DNA of 64,000 nucleotides from Phascolomyces articulosus (lineage: Eukaryota > Mucoromycota > Mucoromycetes > Mucorales > Lichtheimiaceae). The notes beneath the pieces are model-generated. The model saw only the letters and a list, made by a program, of their open reading frames with translations. It was not told where the DNA came from and made no database searches. The translations under genes and the position numbers were made by a program. Positions 48,773 to 60,771 of this stretch are shown piece after piece. Numbering within the stretch: the stretch's first letter is position 1; every line of letters starts with the position of its first letter. The stretch is taken from positions 1,151,100 through 1,215,099 of the forward strand of contig JAIXMP010000013.1 of NCBI GenBank assembly GCA_025677815.1, written 5' to 3'.

Positions 48773-49335
48773 ATATGGTTGTATTTTATATTTAATATAC
48801 CACGAATAATTCGAGAGAACAGTAGACATGCGTCGATTGTTTACAAACTTTAATCAAAGTCATCAACTTAGTATATAAAGTAATGTAGTCAGTTGAGAAC
48901 AAGTTTTGATTATGTTACATACGTTATTGTATTGATAAACCACAATGGTATAAAGGAATCTTTACTGTTTTAATCAGCAAATTGTTATTATTAGGCATCA
49001 TTTTATTACGAACGCAATCCTCTGCCATAGCTTAGTTTTATTTGCTTTATTGCACATTTGAGACAAAATCGAATGTCCCGTCGTAATTATCCTTTATAGA
49101 TATTTCAACGGAGGGATGAGGACCACTTTTAGATTTGTTTTTCCAGTTTGGTGTCGACGTTAAATCATCATCTTTTTTGCCAAGAGCCATTTCTTAACTT
49201 TTAATATGGTTGGGACCAGGCACTTTAACACCGCCAAAAAAAATGTCCTCAGAAGGGAAGTTGTGACTCCACACTTCTTTTTCTTCCCGCCAATACAAAA
49301 GCATGTCATTATAAATGGGTGACAACAACAAATAA
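48773..49335. other. Intergenic region before MRM2
   Basis: About 560 bp of AT-rich sequence; no coding signal apart from the methyltransferase gene that starts at 49336. Confidence 0.5.
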
Positions 49336-50227
49336 ATGATAATGCTACTACGTTCCTTTTATTCCACAAGTTCAAAAGGGTGGTTACAACGTCAAGCACG
49401 CGATCCGTATGTCAAAGCTGCTAAATCAAATCAATACCGTGCTCGAAGTGCATTCAAGTTAATTCAACTTGATCAAAAATATAAATTAATACGAAAGGGA
49501 TATACAGTTATCGATTGTGGTTGTTCTCCTGGAGGTTGGACACAGTATGCTGTCGAAAAAGCTGTTAGAAAAACCGGCAATGGTGGTGGCATGGTCATTA
49601 GCGTTGATTTATTACCCATGGATCCAATAATGAATGCCCATTTCATTCAAGGTGATTTCACGCGACCTGGAGTAAGAAAAAAAATACTGGATTTGGTTGG
49701 AGATAACAAGGTTGATTTGGTGTGTTCGGATATGGCACCGAGTTTTTCTGGAAATCATATGGCAGATCATGCACATTCAATCGTAAGTTTTTAATATATA
49801 TTGGTAAAAGAAACGGAAAAGTATGTGCTGTGATAACATTTTGAACTGTCTATTATGATAGGAATTATGTGAATCGGTTTTATCATTTGCAAATACGGTG
49901 TTGGCACCCAATGGATCTTTTGTTGCTAAGGTAACCGTATTGTGTGATTCAATTATTGATAATGCAAAATACGAGCTTTAAAATACGGGAATTTTATATA
50001 ACTTATTCGTTTAACAGGTTCTGATGGGTGGTGATTGGGTTGATTTTCGCCAAAAACTTCGTTCTCAATTCACTCAAGTCAAGCAGGAAAAGCCACATTC
50101 AAGTAGAAAACAAAGTACAGAAATATTTTTGGTTGCAACAGGATTTAAAAAAGATGACAATAGTACAGATGATATAGATGAATCATCGGTGTCACTACCG
50201 GTAAAAACAAGTAAAGAAGAATCATGA
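49336..50227 (+). CDS. MRM2: Mitochondrial rRNA 2'-O-methyltransferase, FtsJ/RrmJ family (MRM2 homologue, 241 aa, 3 exons)
   Basis: Transfers a methyl group from SAM to a ribose 2'-OH in the A-loop of the mitochondrial large rRNA. Exons are 49336-49782, 49862-49930 and 50018-50227, all phase 0. The N-terminus (MIMLLRSFYSTSSKGWLQRQ) fits a short mitochondrial targeting sequence. Family motifs are DPYVKAAKSNQYRARSAFKL with Lys41, the SAM loop VIDCGCSPGGW (58-68), the acidic SVDLLPMDP, and CSDMAPSFSGNH with Asp132. VAK with Lys172 and STEIFLVATGFK with Glu207 complete the K-D-K-E catalytic tetrad. A 20-residue acidic tail follows the domain. A second Met at codon 3 could also serve as start. Assignment to MRM2 rather than nuclear Trm7/Spb1 rests on the leader and the short single-domain length. 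Confidence 0.92.
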
Positions 50228-50445
50228 TTAGTCTTAGAATAACCGAAGAATATGGTATATTTATTTTGTTCCTTTGATTATTCGGAGTCTTCTGATCTGA
50301 TAGAGTTGCCTAACAACTTATTTTATTGATGGTTGAGGACATTATCGACGATATTATATGTTTGGATGTTTTTTGGATATTATCTATTGTTATATCTGTA
50401 TTAGTCGAATTTGATTGCCAAACAAAAGTCACTTTGCTTGGAACA

Positions 50446-50718
50446 TTAAAAAATGTGACATTGACTAAAAATATAATTATTCTCTTTAACAAACTCATTC
50501 ACCAAAAAATTCTGTTGCATGGTCCTATTAAACTCCAAATACTTTGGCGTCCGATTATCAACGAAAACAAAGCAAAGAGGGCCGTCAGTTGTCTACAAAG
50601 GAGTTATGAAAAGTATCATTAAGGGATATAATAAATCATGGTTATCACTGAAATAGGACTTGCTGGAAATCCTCTTGATTTCAGGAAAAAATAGGGGTCT
50701 TCAGTAGTTCCCAAAAGT
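50446..50718 (-). CDS. Possible gene 3' part: two joined exons of unknown family
   Basis: Minus-strand exon 50718-50649 reads LLGTTEDPYFFLKSRGFPAS and PIS. It joins in phase 0 (donor GTGATA, acceptor TTTGTAG) to 50592-50446, which reads TTDGPLCFVFVDNRTPKYLE, FNRTMQQNFLVNEFVKENN and stops at TAA 50446. The composition is clearly protein-like compared with surrounding DNA. It would be convergent with MRM2. The upstream exons were not found and the GTGATA donor is weak, so this could also be a decayed gene. Confidence 0.33.
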
Positions 50719-51342
50719 CTAGAAGTTCGGATTTAAACTTCGGACAAATACTTCAACTATCTAATAAAGTAACTTTATAGAAATAACTACTGAGTACCTA
50801 TTTAAGTGTTTTCCTAAAAGTTTTCCAACTTTACCATGTTTGCGCTATAATCATATAATAGTATGCTTTGCATAATAAATGGGTGTATAAAATCATGTAA
50901 AAAGCCATACTACACATTAGAAAAAAAAAAGACATTTTTTGACAAAAACACCGGCCCCAAAAAAAAATGTCTTTTTTTTATATGAAAGTGACAATTTTTT
51001 CCCCAATCTTTTAAGGTGTAAGTTCGTGTCACTTTTGGGTCTTTTTTATTAGAAAAAAAGACATTCTTTTTGGCATTAATAGCTTGATTCAATATTTTTT
51101 CTCCATTAGAATCAATTTACGTTACTTTTTTTTTAGAAAAAATTCTTTTTATATAATCAAGCCGAGAGTATCTCTTAGATATTGGAATACAATAATATGA
51201 GTGGTTTTATTATAATAACGAAGAGTCAATGTAATAAATGTTGTTGTGTGTGTTGTTTTTTGGAGAAAAGAAAGAAGAATGCAATAGAAGAAAGAAAAGG
51301 TATAAAACGAATAAATAAATTATATGATGATGTACGTATTTG
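50719..51342. other. AT-rich spacer with hairpin-forming A/T blocks
   Basis: No gene is seen. AAAAAAAAGACATTTTTT (about 50925-50942) is repeated inverted at about 50955-50976 around a CACCGGCCCC loop, and a related AAAAAAAGACATTC lies at 51052-51066. This may be a small MITE remnant. Confidence 0.4.
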
Positions 51343-52740
51343 TTATCGAATATAATCAAGACCATGGTCATATGGCAATTCTTTTTTATAACTTAGTCGT
51401 TCTTGAGACCAGTAAAAGTAATTATTATCTTTTCCTTTAGCTATACCAACGTATCCAACGATCTCGTTTATATGAATTATAACCATTTTAGATTCAGTTA
51501 ATTTGCATGGCCATGGTGATGGTGATACTTCTTCTGTTTTAAAGACTTCAATTAGGGCTAGCATTGCATCATCTCCGTCGAATTCATGGCAAAAAAAGCA
51601 TTTAATATCTCCAAAATGTTGTCTTTTATCCATATTAATGTTTTTACTTCTTGTGTTGTCCATATTAACATTGAGATAAAATCGAATCATCGAATCTACT
51701 CTACCAAAGACCATGGTATTTTTCTATAAATGAGAGCCTGTTAATAACTTCTCTTTTCTTCTGATTGAAACATTACCATAGCTCCCCTTGACTCGTGCCC
51801 AATAGTTTCGTAAGGGAGTATGGCAATGGAGATTAGCAACGATTGTTCTTGAGTAAGGACCCCAAATTTCAGCATCTTTATCCATAGAGAGGGCCATAAC
51901 ATTATAGCGCCGAATATCTTCATTATCGTCATCTTCAAACATATTATGGTTAAAACCATCATAATCATCGAATTCATCAATATTTCCATAAGGATCAGCT
52001 CCCCCATTCATTTCTTCTTTAACATCGTCATCTTTATCAGAGCTGTAGGATATTATATTATATGGCAATTAATAAAAAGCAAAAAAGATAAAGAAAATTA
52101 GTCATAATAATGTTATTTAACTGTCAATTTCATCAGTATGAAAATCATGAACATATAGATCATTCAACCTTGCTTCTCTTCTAATTGCAGCCAAGCTAAT
52201 TAAAATATTTCTAGAGTTTGCAGCAGCATCTTTTTTACTATTAATACAACGTTCGATTGTTCCAATTGCTCGATCCATAGTGAAGGTTGAGGTATATAGC
52301 AATGGACCCATTTGTATTAGTATATCAGGAAGATAAGTTAAATAATACTGATTGATAGTAAATATAGTTACTAGCAAATTTCCATTTTGGACTTAGACCT
52401 TCAACCAATTAATCCAAGATTCAATTGTTTTTTCAAATTGATCCAACTGGTTCATATGAATATTGCAACTGAAAACATATCTGTATATTTGGGATAAATC
52501 TACTGATGCTTGTTTTGTTTTTGGATCATCGAAGAATTCGAGTGCGATTGTTGGCATAAAGTAAAGGACAAAGTGAATCCAATCAACAGATTTATAGAAA
52601 CCCCCTTAGAATTTAGTATCTCCACAAGAACCAGAAATAGAGGATAGCATTAAAGTTTTTGATTTTGCAACTAGATCTCTAATTTTTGAGTAAATGCCTT
52701 CAGAAAAAAAACTTTTAGGAAATAAAGATACTAAATTTTG
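51343..52740 (-). pseudogene. Tnp2/CACTA-like transposase C-terminal relic
   Basis: On the minus strand, from 52740, fragments line up in the order known from zygomycete Tnp2-type transposases. They are FFSEGIYSKIRDLVAKSKTL, then KSVDWIHFVLYFMPTIALEF, NIHMNQLDQFEKTIESWINW, QYYLTYLPDILIQMGPLLYT and STFTMDRAIGTIERCINSKK, then NSRNILISLAAIRREARL. Next come an acidic linker and RRYNVMALSMDKDAEIWGPY with SYGNVSIRRKEK. After TAA the frame resumes with FGRVDSMIRFYLNVNMD. In-frame stops (for example TAA near 52605 and near 52387) and missing N-terminal catalytic parts show it is inactive. The order L-x-YLPDILIQMGPL...ER-IG is the strongest evidence. Confidence 0.6.
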
Positions 52741-53640
52741 AAATCAAGTGTGGTGAACTACACTAATATATGATAGATTCACTTATTCATAAATAACTGG
52801 TTAAACATTATTCTATAATAAAACATGATATAACCAAAAACACACTATATCACTCTTGATTCGTTCCTTATTACTAATAATCTGGAATACAGAAGAAAGA
52901 TAAAGAATGATTACTAAACAGGATAATACACCTATTACTAGGTACATAAAGAAATATCTAGAACAAGTACATGTATACACTTGAATAATTGCATATCAAT
53001 CATCCTTTAATCAAAGTCAGTGAAACATAGTACTACAATGGTCTAGTGAATAACATCATCACATTAGATAGACAAAACATATAAATATGAGCAAATTTAA
53101 ATAATAAAAAGATTCTTAACTATATTCTTATCTATCTCTTTATTTATTACATTTGATTTATTACCATTTCATCTCATCAAGAACTAAAACATTTTTATAC
53201 TATAATTAAGGAATAGTGAATGTTCTTCCTATTTTCCATATTTTCCACAAATTATCTACCAGAGCTTTAGGAGAAATGTAGTATAATATTAAGTTATTAG
53301 TTACAATATATTGATATAGTTTTTTCTATTAATAATGTAGGTATACTATTATAAAATAATTTGATTATTATTTACCTGTTTAGCTATTCCTAGACCTAAT
53401 GCATGTGTTATATGCAAATTTAAACTCTAGATGAAATTGATTTCGCCTGCATATTATGCAGACGAATCTGAATACTTATTTCTGCCTAGTTTAATCCAAT
53501 GTAAACAGTGACTATATAAATATTTTGAAACACTTTAACAATAATAAAATAAAATAGTTTGAATAATCACCAACTTGCATGTGTTTCTTTTTTTTTTAAC
53601 TTATCCATTTATTATATATATATCTATATCATGGCCTAGG
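52741..53640. other. AT-rich region without recognisable features
   Basis: Nothing that I can support. It lies between two transposon relics and is probably decayed transposon or intergenic DNA. Confidence 0.4.
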
Positions 53641-54310
53641 AAGTTAGATGGCTAACAAGAAAATGTTTCAAAGAAATTGTTGAAGATTTTATCAAGCATT
53701 CCTATCCTTATTTTAAAGATAAATTTCTGATTACCATATAAGATTATACAGATATAAAAGTAGTTTTATCTATATATAGTACTTCCTATATGTATTTTTT
53801 TTTACTATAGATTGCTGTTAATATGTTGTTTAAATAGTTGCTTAATATATAATAATATGTATTTATATATTTCTAGGGAGATAGATTACATTGTACTGCT
53901 GTATTCCAAAACTAGGTTAAAAAACATTTTCTCTTAGTAATGATTGGAGCAACCTCTATTGTCTGTAAAAAACTGAAGGATAGCACTGCTGGAAAACCTG
54001 TTGCTGTATAAGAACATGCATATAATATTATTGTAAATGCACATTTATTAACTCAGCACAGTGGTAGAGATGCTACTTATAAAGAGGTATAATATATATA
54101 GTAGCATATATAACCTATTTAACTGCTCATAAAGTAAAACTTGTTTTGATCCTCAAATATAATATACTATTACATATCATTTTCAAGCTTAGGATCTCCT
54201 ATTCCTATACATTATGGGATCTTATACTAGAAGTAGTTAGGAACTGTTCAGAATGTGCAATCAGGTACCAAATATGCAAAACAACAACAGCAGTAAACCT
54301 ATTGTAGTGT
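53641..54310 (+). pseudogene. Retroelement integrase zinc-binding (HHCC) relic
   Basis: At 53641-53739 a frame reads EVRWLTRKCFKEIVEDFIKH. At 53940-54088 it reads MIGATSIVCKKLKDSTAGKP, a stop, then NIIVNAHLLTQHSGRDATYK. After a gap, 54191-54300 gives DLILEVVRNCSECAIRYQIC. The His pair in AHLLTQHSGRD, followed by C-x2-C in NCSECAIRYQ, matches the zinc-binding domain that precedes integrase cores. No integrase core, reverse transcriptase or LTR was recognised. Stops show decay. Confidence 0.4.
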
Positions 54311-54987
54311 AATTCTCAATGATTACTACTCTCCTCTTTCTTTTTATATATTTTTATTTCAATTTATTTTATTGTTTATATTTTTCCTATATTATTTATT
54401 ATTATTATTATTTATATCAGTTATATTATTATTATCATCAGTACCTTTTATTTTTATCATTATTTTGTATTAGAAATAGTAGTGAAATCTATAAAGCTAA
54501 AGGCCTTTTTTTCTACTCACACAACCAACTTATTGATCATGCATCTATCTATAATTGTATAACCTGCATATTGTTCCTAAATCTAACCTTGATATCTAAT
54601 ATTGAGATTTTTAATTATAAAAAGATATTACTTCTTAGTCCTACTTGACCTTCTTATTTATTCTATCACTTTCAATATTATTCTCTATTACTAACAATCT
54701 TAGTATCTTGGTAATATAGCCAAGGATCTTGGCCAACCAATAACCTTCTGTCCTATTTCTATATGCAATACAATTAGATATTATTCCTTGCCAAGTTATC
54801 TTCTGCTAAGAATAATTAGTTACTGCACTGCTTTGGAAAAAGTATAAAAGGCCAGGATTTTTAAACTGAAATAAAGAATCATCAAACATTTTACTAAAAG
54901 AATAAAGTAACATTCTTATCCTTGATCATTCAAATATTTAAATATTCATATTTGTTTATATTCTTAATACAATTCATATCCATCTAA
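54311..54987. other. AT-rich spacer before the first Helitron
   Basis: No supported gene. It contains TAT/TTA-rich low-complexity sequence at 54330-54460. The Helitron begins after an A at 54987. Confidence 0.45.
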
Positions 54988-55179
54988 TCTATATTATTAA
55001 AATCACTGGGTTTTTGTAATTACGAGTTACGTTTGCTTTCTTACAAAAAAGGAAATAACCCCGCTAATAAAAGTTTTTTTTATATGGTTCATATATATTT
55101 AAGTTATGAAAGTGGAGAGCACTTTTTCTTTTCTATACTCTAAAGTAATACAATCTTTTTAAACTTCTCTTTATTCGAC

Positions 55180-58100
55180 ATGTCAACTCCCATTTGCAAT
55201 ACTTGTGGTTTGCCCAGTCATCAGCGCACAAATCATCGTGATTGCCTTGCTAATCCAAATAGAATAGCAATGCGCGAAAATGAAGAGCGTGATTATGATG
55301 AATCGCGTGTTGTACCTGTTCCTGTCTGCGCAAGCTGCGGCCAAGAAGGCCATTCACACAGTACTCACAGTTCTTGCCCTAACAATCCTTCAAATATCAA
55401 CAATGATGATATTAACAATGAGGAGCCTAATCTCGAACCAACTCTCCCTGTTCGTGTTTGTGCAAGCTGTGGTCAAGAAGGACATTTGCGTAATACTCAT
55501 AGATCTTGCCCCAATTATCGTCCCCGTCGGAATAACACCCAACAACAAAATGTAAGCTCAATATTTTAGTTTGATTTCTTATTGGAAACTTATCTATACA
55601 TTATTGTTTGAGTTTGAGTATTAATTAATGTGGTGGTTCAGCTTCATAACATCGCCCGCGTTTCCAGTAGTAACACTCCAACACGCCACTCTCTTGGTTC
55701 TATAGATAATGAATGTAATAGTTGCCATGCTCAACTCTTTATCCAAGAACGTACCTCTGGAAGTTCTATCAGAAATCCTTTTTTCAATCTTTGCTGTCAG
55801 GAAGGAGCAGTTGAACTTCCTCCATTAAACCCAACTCCACCTGCAATTTCTCGACTTTTACATGGTAGTGACATAGTCTCTAACCATTTTCGTCAGTACA
55901 TCTATGCTTATAATAGTGCATTAAGCTTTACCTCCCTTGGAGTCAATATTGATCAGACTGTTGCTAATATGCATGGAGGAGCGTATAATTTTCGTATTCA
56001 TGGAAGTCTTTATCATTGAATTGGCTCTTTATTACCAGCTAATGATAATAGACCAGCATTTGCACAAATTTATATACATGATCCAGCAACTGAAACAGCC
56101 GAACAACAAGCTACAGAAACAGCAAATCGACAAGCTGTTTCAAATGTATAACTTGATCATAATACTCTCCAATCATTGCAAGCACTTATGCATGATATAA
56201 ATCCATTCGTTCGATCTTTCCAAAATATGGCACAAATTGCACACCAACGTGGCGTTGATAATGTCAGGATGATTATTAGATCCGAAAATACCCCTGATCA
56301 TCGACGTTACAATGCACCTACTGCTGGGGAAGTTGGAATTATTATTGTGGGTAATCATGACGATGAAAATATTGGGAATCGAGATATTGTATTGAGAACC
56401 AGATCCAATTAGTTAGAACGGATCAGTGAGATGCATCGTTTTTATGATCTACTTCAATATGTTCTTATTTTTCCTCGAGGTGTGTTTAGGTTTTTAGTTA
56501 ATTGATCTAAGGGTGACGATTGAGATATTGTATTATTAATAGAATAAATAAAATGATAAATAGGAGATGAAGGATGGACCATCAATACAAGAGCAAATAA
56601 TCGTAACATCACCCCAATGGACTTTTATAAATACCGCCTCATAATTCGCACCAATAATAACAATGCAAATGACCTTCACCACTTTGGAAAGTTATTCCAA
56701 CAATTTATCGTTGATATGTACGCCAAATTGGAATCAAATCGTTTGGGTTATATACGTCATAATCAAGACAGATTACGATCTGATTTATATCGTAGTGTTG
56801 CAGATGCCATGAACGTTGATGATAATAATATGGCAGCTCTTGGAAGACGTGTTATTCTACCTTCCTCTTTTATTGGCTCTCCACGACATATGCAGCAATT
56901 ATATCAAGATGCAATGAGTATTGTTCAACGTTTTGGGAAACCCGACCTTTTTATTACCTTCACGTATAATCCAAACTGGCCGGAAATCCAACAATCTCTT
57001 TTACCAGGCCAACACGCACCTGATCGTCCAGACATTTGTACTCGCGTTTTTCATTTGAAATTTAAGCAGCTTATGGATGATCTCACAAAAAATAGGGTCT
57101 TAGGAAGAGTAATTGCTCATGTGCATACTATTGAGTATCAAAAGTAGGGTTAGTGCATGCCCATATTTTGCTTATTCTTGCCAATGAAGATAAGCCATTT
57201 ACTGCCGAAGATTGTGACAACATTGTTTCAGCTGAATTACTGGATGCTACAATATATCCTGCTGCACATGCTACTGTCAAAGAAGTATGATGCATGGTCC
57301 ATGTGGTCTATTACATTTACGATCCCCATGTATGGGTGAAAATGGATGCAGCAAACGTTATCCAAAACAGTTTCGTGCGGAAACAGAAATGAATGAAGAT
57401 GGTTATCCCATTTATCGACGTCGAAACAACGGAGACTCTGTGATGAAGTCAGGAGTTAGACTTGATAATCGATGGGTGGTTCCGCATAACGTTTTTCTTT
57501 GTACAAAGTATGATGCTCATATTAACGTTGAAATTTGCACGTCCATCCATTCAATCAAATACGTTTATAAATATGTCTACAAAGGCCATGATCGCGCTGC
57601 TGCAAGAGTAGTACAACAGCAACCCACCACCAATCCTAATAATGATGAAGAAGAAACAATCGATGAAATCAGCACTTTTCTTGATGCTCGCTATGTCTCA
57701 GCTTCAGAGGGTTGTTGGCGCCTATTTTCATTTCCATTGCATCGCGAATTTCCTGCACATGAACGGTTGGCAATCCACCTTCAGGATGAACAATTAGTGT
57801 ATTTTGATGAGGGTGAAAATCCCACAGATGTGATTCAAGGCCGTGCTCATGAAACCACTTTAACAGCATGGTTTGAATATAATAGACAACACCCAAATAA
57901 TACTGATCTTCAAAATACCCTCTACATCAATTTTCCTGAAGATTATGTATTTGTTAAACGTACACATAGTTGGAAGATTCGAGAATGTGGTCATGGTGGT
58001 ACCATTGGTAGAATGTTTGCTGTTTCCCCTCGAGAGGTTGAAAAGTATCACCTTTGGCTTTTGCTCTGTCATGTACCAGGTGGTAAATCTTTTGTCGATA

Positions 58101-60110
58101 TGTGTACAATAAACAGAGGTGAAGAAAATGAAGAGGTTTTACTATCTTTTCAAGCTGCTGCTCGAAGACGCGGTTTAATTACTGGCCAACAAGAATGGGG
58201 CGATTGCCTGGATCAAGCTAACACCTACCAGCACCCCCATGCATTACGCCGTTTATTTGCAATCATTGTTGTATTTTGTCACCCTGATGATCCATACAAC
58301 CTATGGTTAAATCATCGTAGTAATTTGGCAGAAGATTACCTGCATACTGCACGTCACGAAATGAATGATCAAACCTTGCAATATTCAGATGTCATATATA
58401 ATCATGCTTTATTGGATATAGAATCTGTCATGGTTAATTATCAAGATCATTAAGTGAATTTGATGGATTTATAATTCCAGAACCCGAAGTTGATGATGAT
58501 GATGCTGATAACAATGAGCTGACAATTATTCGTGAACATCGAAGATTAGCAGCACATTTGGCTTTACAACCTGAACAGCGATTGCAATTCAATGAAGACC
58601 AGCAAGCCATTTTTGATTCAATCCTTCACTCCCTTGATGCACCACAGCACATGCCAAAATTGCATTTTGTTGATGGTCCTGGTGGAACCGGAAAAACACA
58701 CCTTTTTAATTCAATTCTTGATCATGTCCAACGGGCTGGTCATATTGCTCTTGCAGTAGCTACGAGTGGCACTGCTGCATTGTTGTTGAACTTTGGACGC
58801 ACTGCTCATTCTACATTCAAAATTCCATTAAGTGTAAATGAGACATCTATGTGTAGCTTTACAGCAGGTTCTGATACAGCAAGACTCATTAGATTGGCCA
58901 GTGTTATTGTGTGGATGAAGCTTCAATGATAAGTCGTGACCTTATTCAAACTGTAAACAGAAGTATTCAAGATGTCATGCGTACTGTTGATCCTGCTCTT
59001 GAGCATGTCCCTTTTGCAGGAAAAACTGTGATATTTGGAGGTGATTTTCGCCAGGTATAGTATTTTTCCAACCAAGTAAGCATTTTTAAGTATATTCATT
59101 TAATATTAACACTTTTTTTTTGGTAAATTAAATAGGTACTTCCTATAATTCCAAATGCTGAACGTCCTCAAATTGTTTCCCAGTGCTTAAAACAGGCTAC
59201 TAATATTTGGCGCCATGTCATAGTCCATCATCTTCATACAAACATGCACGTTCAACAAGCTGCTAATACTGCTGATGGTGAACAATTACATGAATTTGCC
59301 GAATATTTGTTACGCATTGGTGATGGTACTGAGCCATTGGTACCAAATACGGAAGATAGGATTCGAATCCCTGCTCATATGCTTATGCCACAGTATAACA
59401 CATATGATCTTATTGCTACTGTATTTGGTAACCTGCATTTGCCAAGTATTGATCGTGATTTTCTTACTAGCCGTGCAATTTTAACTCCTAAAAACAAAGA
59501 TGTTGCTGTTATAAATGATCTTATTCTTGATCAATTTCCAGGTGAACCATCCGAATTTAAAAGCGCTGATGCAGTAGATGACCCAGAGGACCAAATCTGC
59601 TATCCAAACGAACTCCTTAATTCTTTAAACCCATCTGACCTTCCACCACATAACCTTCGACTCAAACCCAACTGTCCTGTCATGCTACTCCGAAATATAG
59701 ATTCTGTGAACGGCCTCTGTAATGGTACAAGATTAATCGTTCGGTCATGGCGCACATACGTCCTTGAAGCTGAAATTGCTACTGGACCAAAAACAGGCAC
59801 CAGGGTTCTTATCCCACGTATTACCCTTACTCCTTCTCTCACATAATCACCCATTCAGTTTAAACGGACACAATTTCCAGTTCGTTTAGCATTTTCAATG
59901 ACGGTCAACAAAGCACAAGGCCAAACTTTTGACAGTGTTGGTCTTTATTTGCCTGAACCTCCATTTGCTCATGGTCTTCTTTATGTCGCTATGTCTCAGG
60001 TTAGAACACCAACTTCAATTAGAATCATGCTCAACCTAGACAACTCAACAATTCCTGACCAAGAAGGCTTTAACACGCGAAATGTTGTATATCATGAGGT
60101 TCTTCTATAA
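55180..60110 (+). pseudogene. Helitron Rep-helicase (HUH nuclease plus PIF1-type helicase), multiply broken
   Basis: Starts at ATG 55180 with three zinc-knuckle-like units (CNTCGLPSHQRTNHRDC; CASCGQEGHSHSTHSSC; CASCGQEGHLRNTHRSC). Introns: 55552-55641, 56480-56563 and 59055-59135. Helitron-specific blocks include GGAYNFRIHGSLYH, ERISEMHRFYDLLQY, PDLFITFTYNPNWPEI, the HUH motif GLVHAHILLIL and the tyrosine region IKYVYKYVYKGHD. In the helicase part there are Walker A GPGGTGKT (about 58678-58701), DEASMISRDLIQ, IFGGDFRQ and TVNKAQGQTFDSVGLYLPE. Lesions are stops at 56017, 56149, 56410, 57145 and 59844, and frameshifts near 57150, 57286, 58452 and 58912 (the last just before the Walker B DEAS). 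The copy cannot make a full protein. Confidence 0.92.
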
Positions 60111-60771
60111 CTCATGATTTTTCACCTCTTCTCTTTTACAACTCCATACAACTTTCCATTATTTTATCACTCTTATATTCATCACTGTTGTTTCATCTTA
60201 CCTCTTTTGCTCTCCTCTTTTTTATTTTATTTAACATAATTACCATACATTTGTTCACTATTATTATTTCATATACATAGGGTTTAGGGTGAATTATAAT
60301 TATTTAGGGTTATGGCTGCGCTTAGGAAAGGAAAAAAATGGAAACAACTCGTGAAGCAGGTTGTTTCCATTTTTTTCCAGTTAACTTTAAAGTCTAATAT
60401 GACGAATGAAAATGAAAAGTGAAGAAAATTCGCAAAGCTAATTTTCGCCTTTTTTTTTCTCAATTAACAATAGCATTGAAAAGATAAGCTACATAGGATT
60501 TGAGACCAAGTAACAAAGAAAGAGTGAAAAAATGATAACTATTTGCGAAGTAAGTGTTTATCATTTTTTTTAATAAATATTTAAAGTCTAATATGGCCAA
60601 TTAAAATGAAAAGTGAAGAAAATTCGCGAAGCTAATTTTCATCTTTTTTTTCAATAAATATATATCACTGTATTCCCAAAACATATATACAACATTGAAT
60701 CCCTAAAACAATTATACAGCATTGAGTTCACAAAACTATTATCCAGCCTTAAACGACAAGTGAAGGGGGGT
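60111..60771. repeat. Helitron 3' non-coding region with long hairpins
   Basis: Contains a perfect 17-bp stem (60332-60348 with 60360-60376, AAAAAAATGGAAACAAC). It also has an AAAAAATGATAA.../TTATCATTTTTT hairpin near 60530-60572. A duplicated GAAAAGTGAAGAAAATTCGC unit occurs at about 60413-60432 and 60608-60627, each with a self-complementary AATTTTC partner. Confidence 0.7.

Noticed and set aside
49336..50227. Bacterial-origin rRNA methyltransferase by recent transfer
   Set aside because: Two normal introns, a mitochondrial leader and host-like base composition fit the native eukaryotic MRM2.
50326..50622. 98-codon plus-strand frame after MRM2
   Set aside because: The opposite strand at the same place reads as better protein with splice signals, so the plus frame is taken as its shadow.
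58558..60110. Host PIF1 helicase gene
   Set aside because: The helicase motifs continue in order from the Rep domain within clear Helitron ends and share its frameshifts.
60278..60312. TTTAGGG-like units resembling telomere repeat
   Set aside because: Only two or three imperfect units are present, and they lie inside the Helitron 3' non-coding region, not at a chromosome end.
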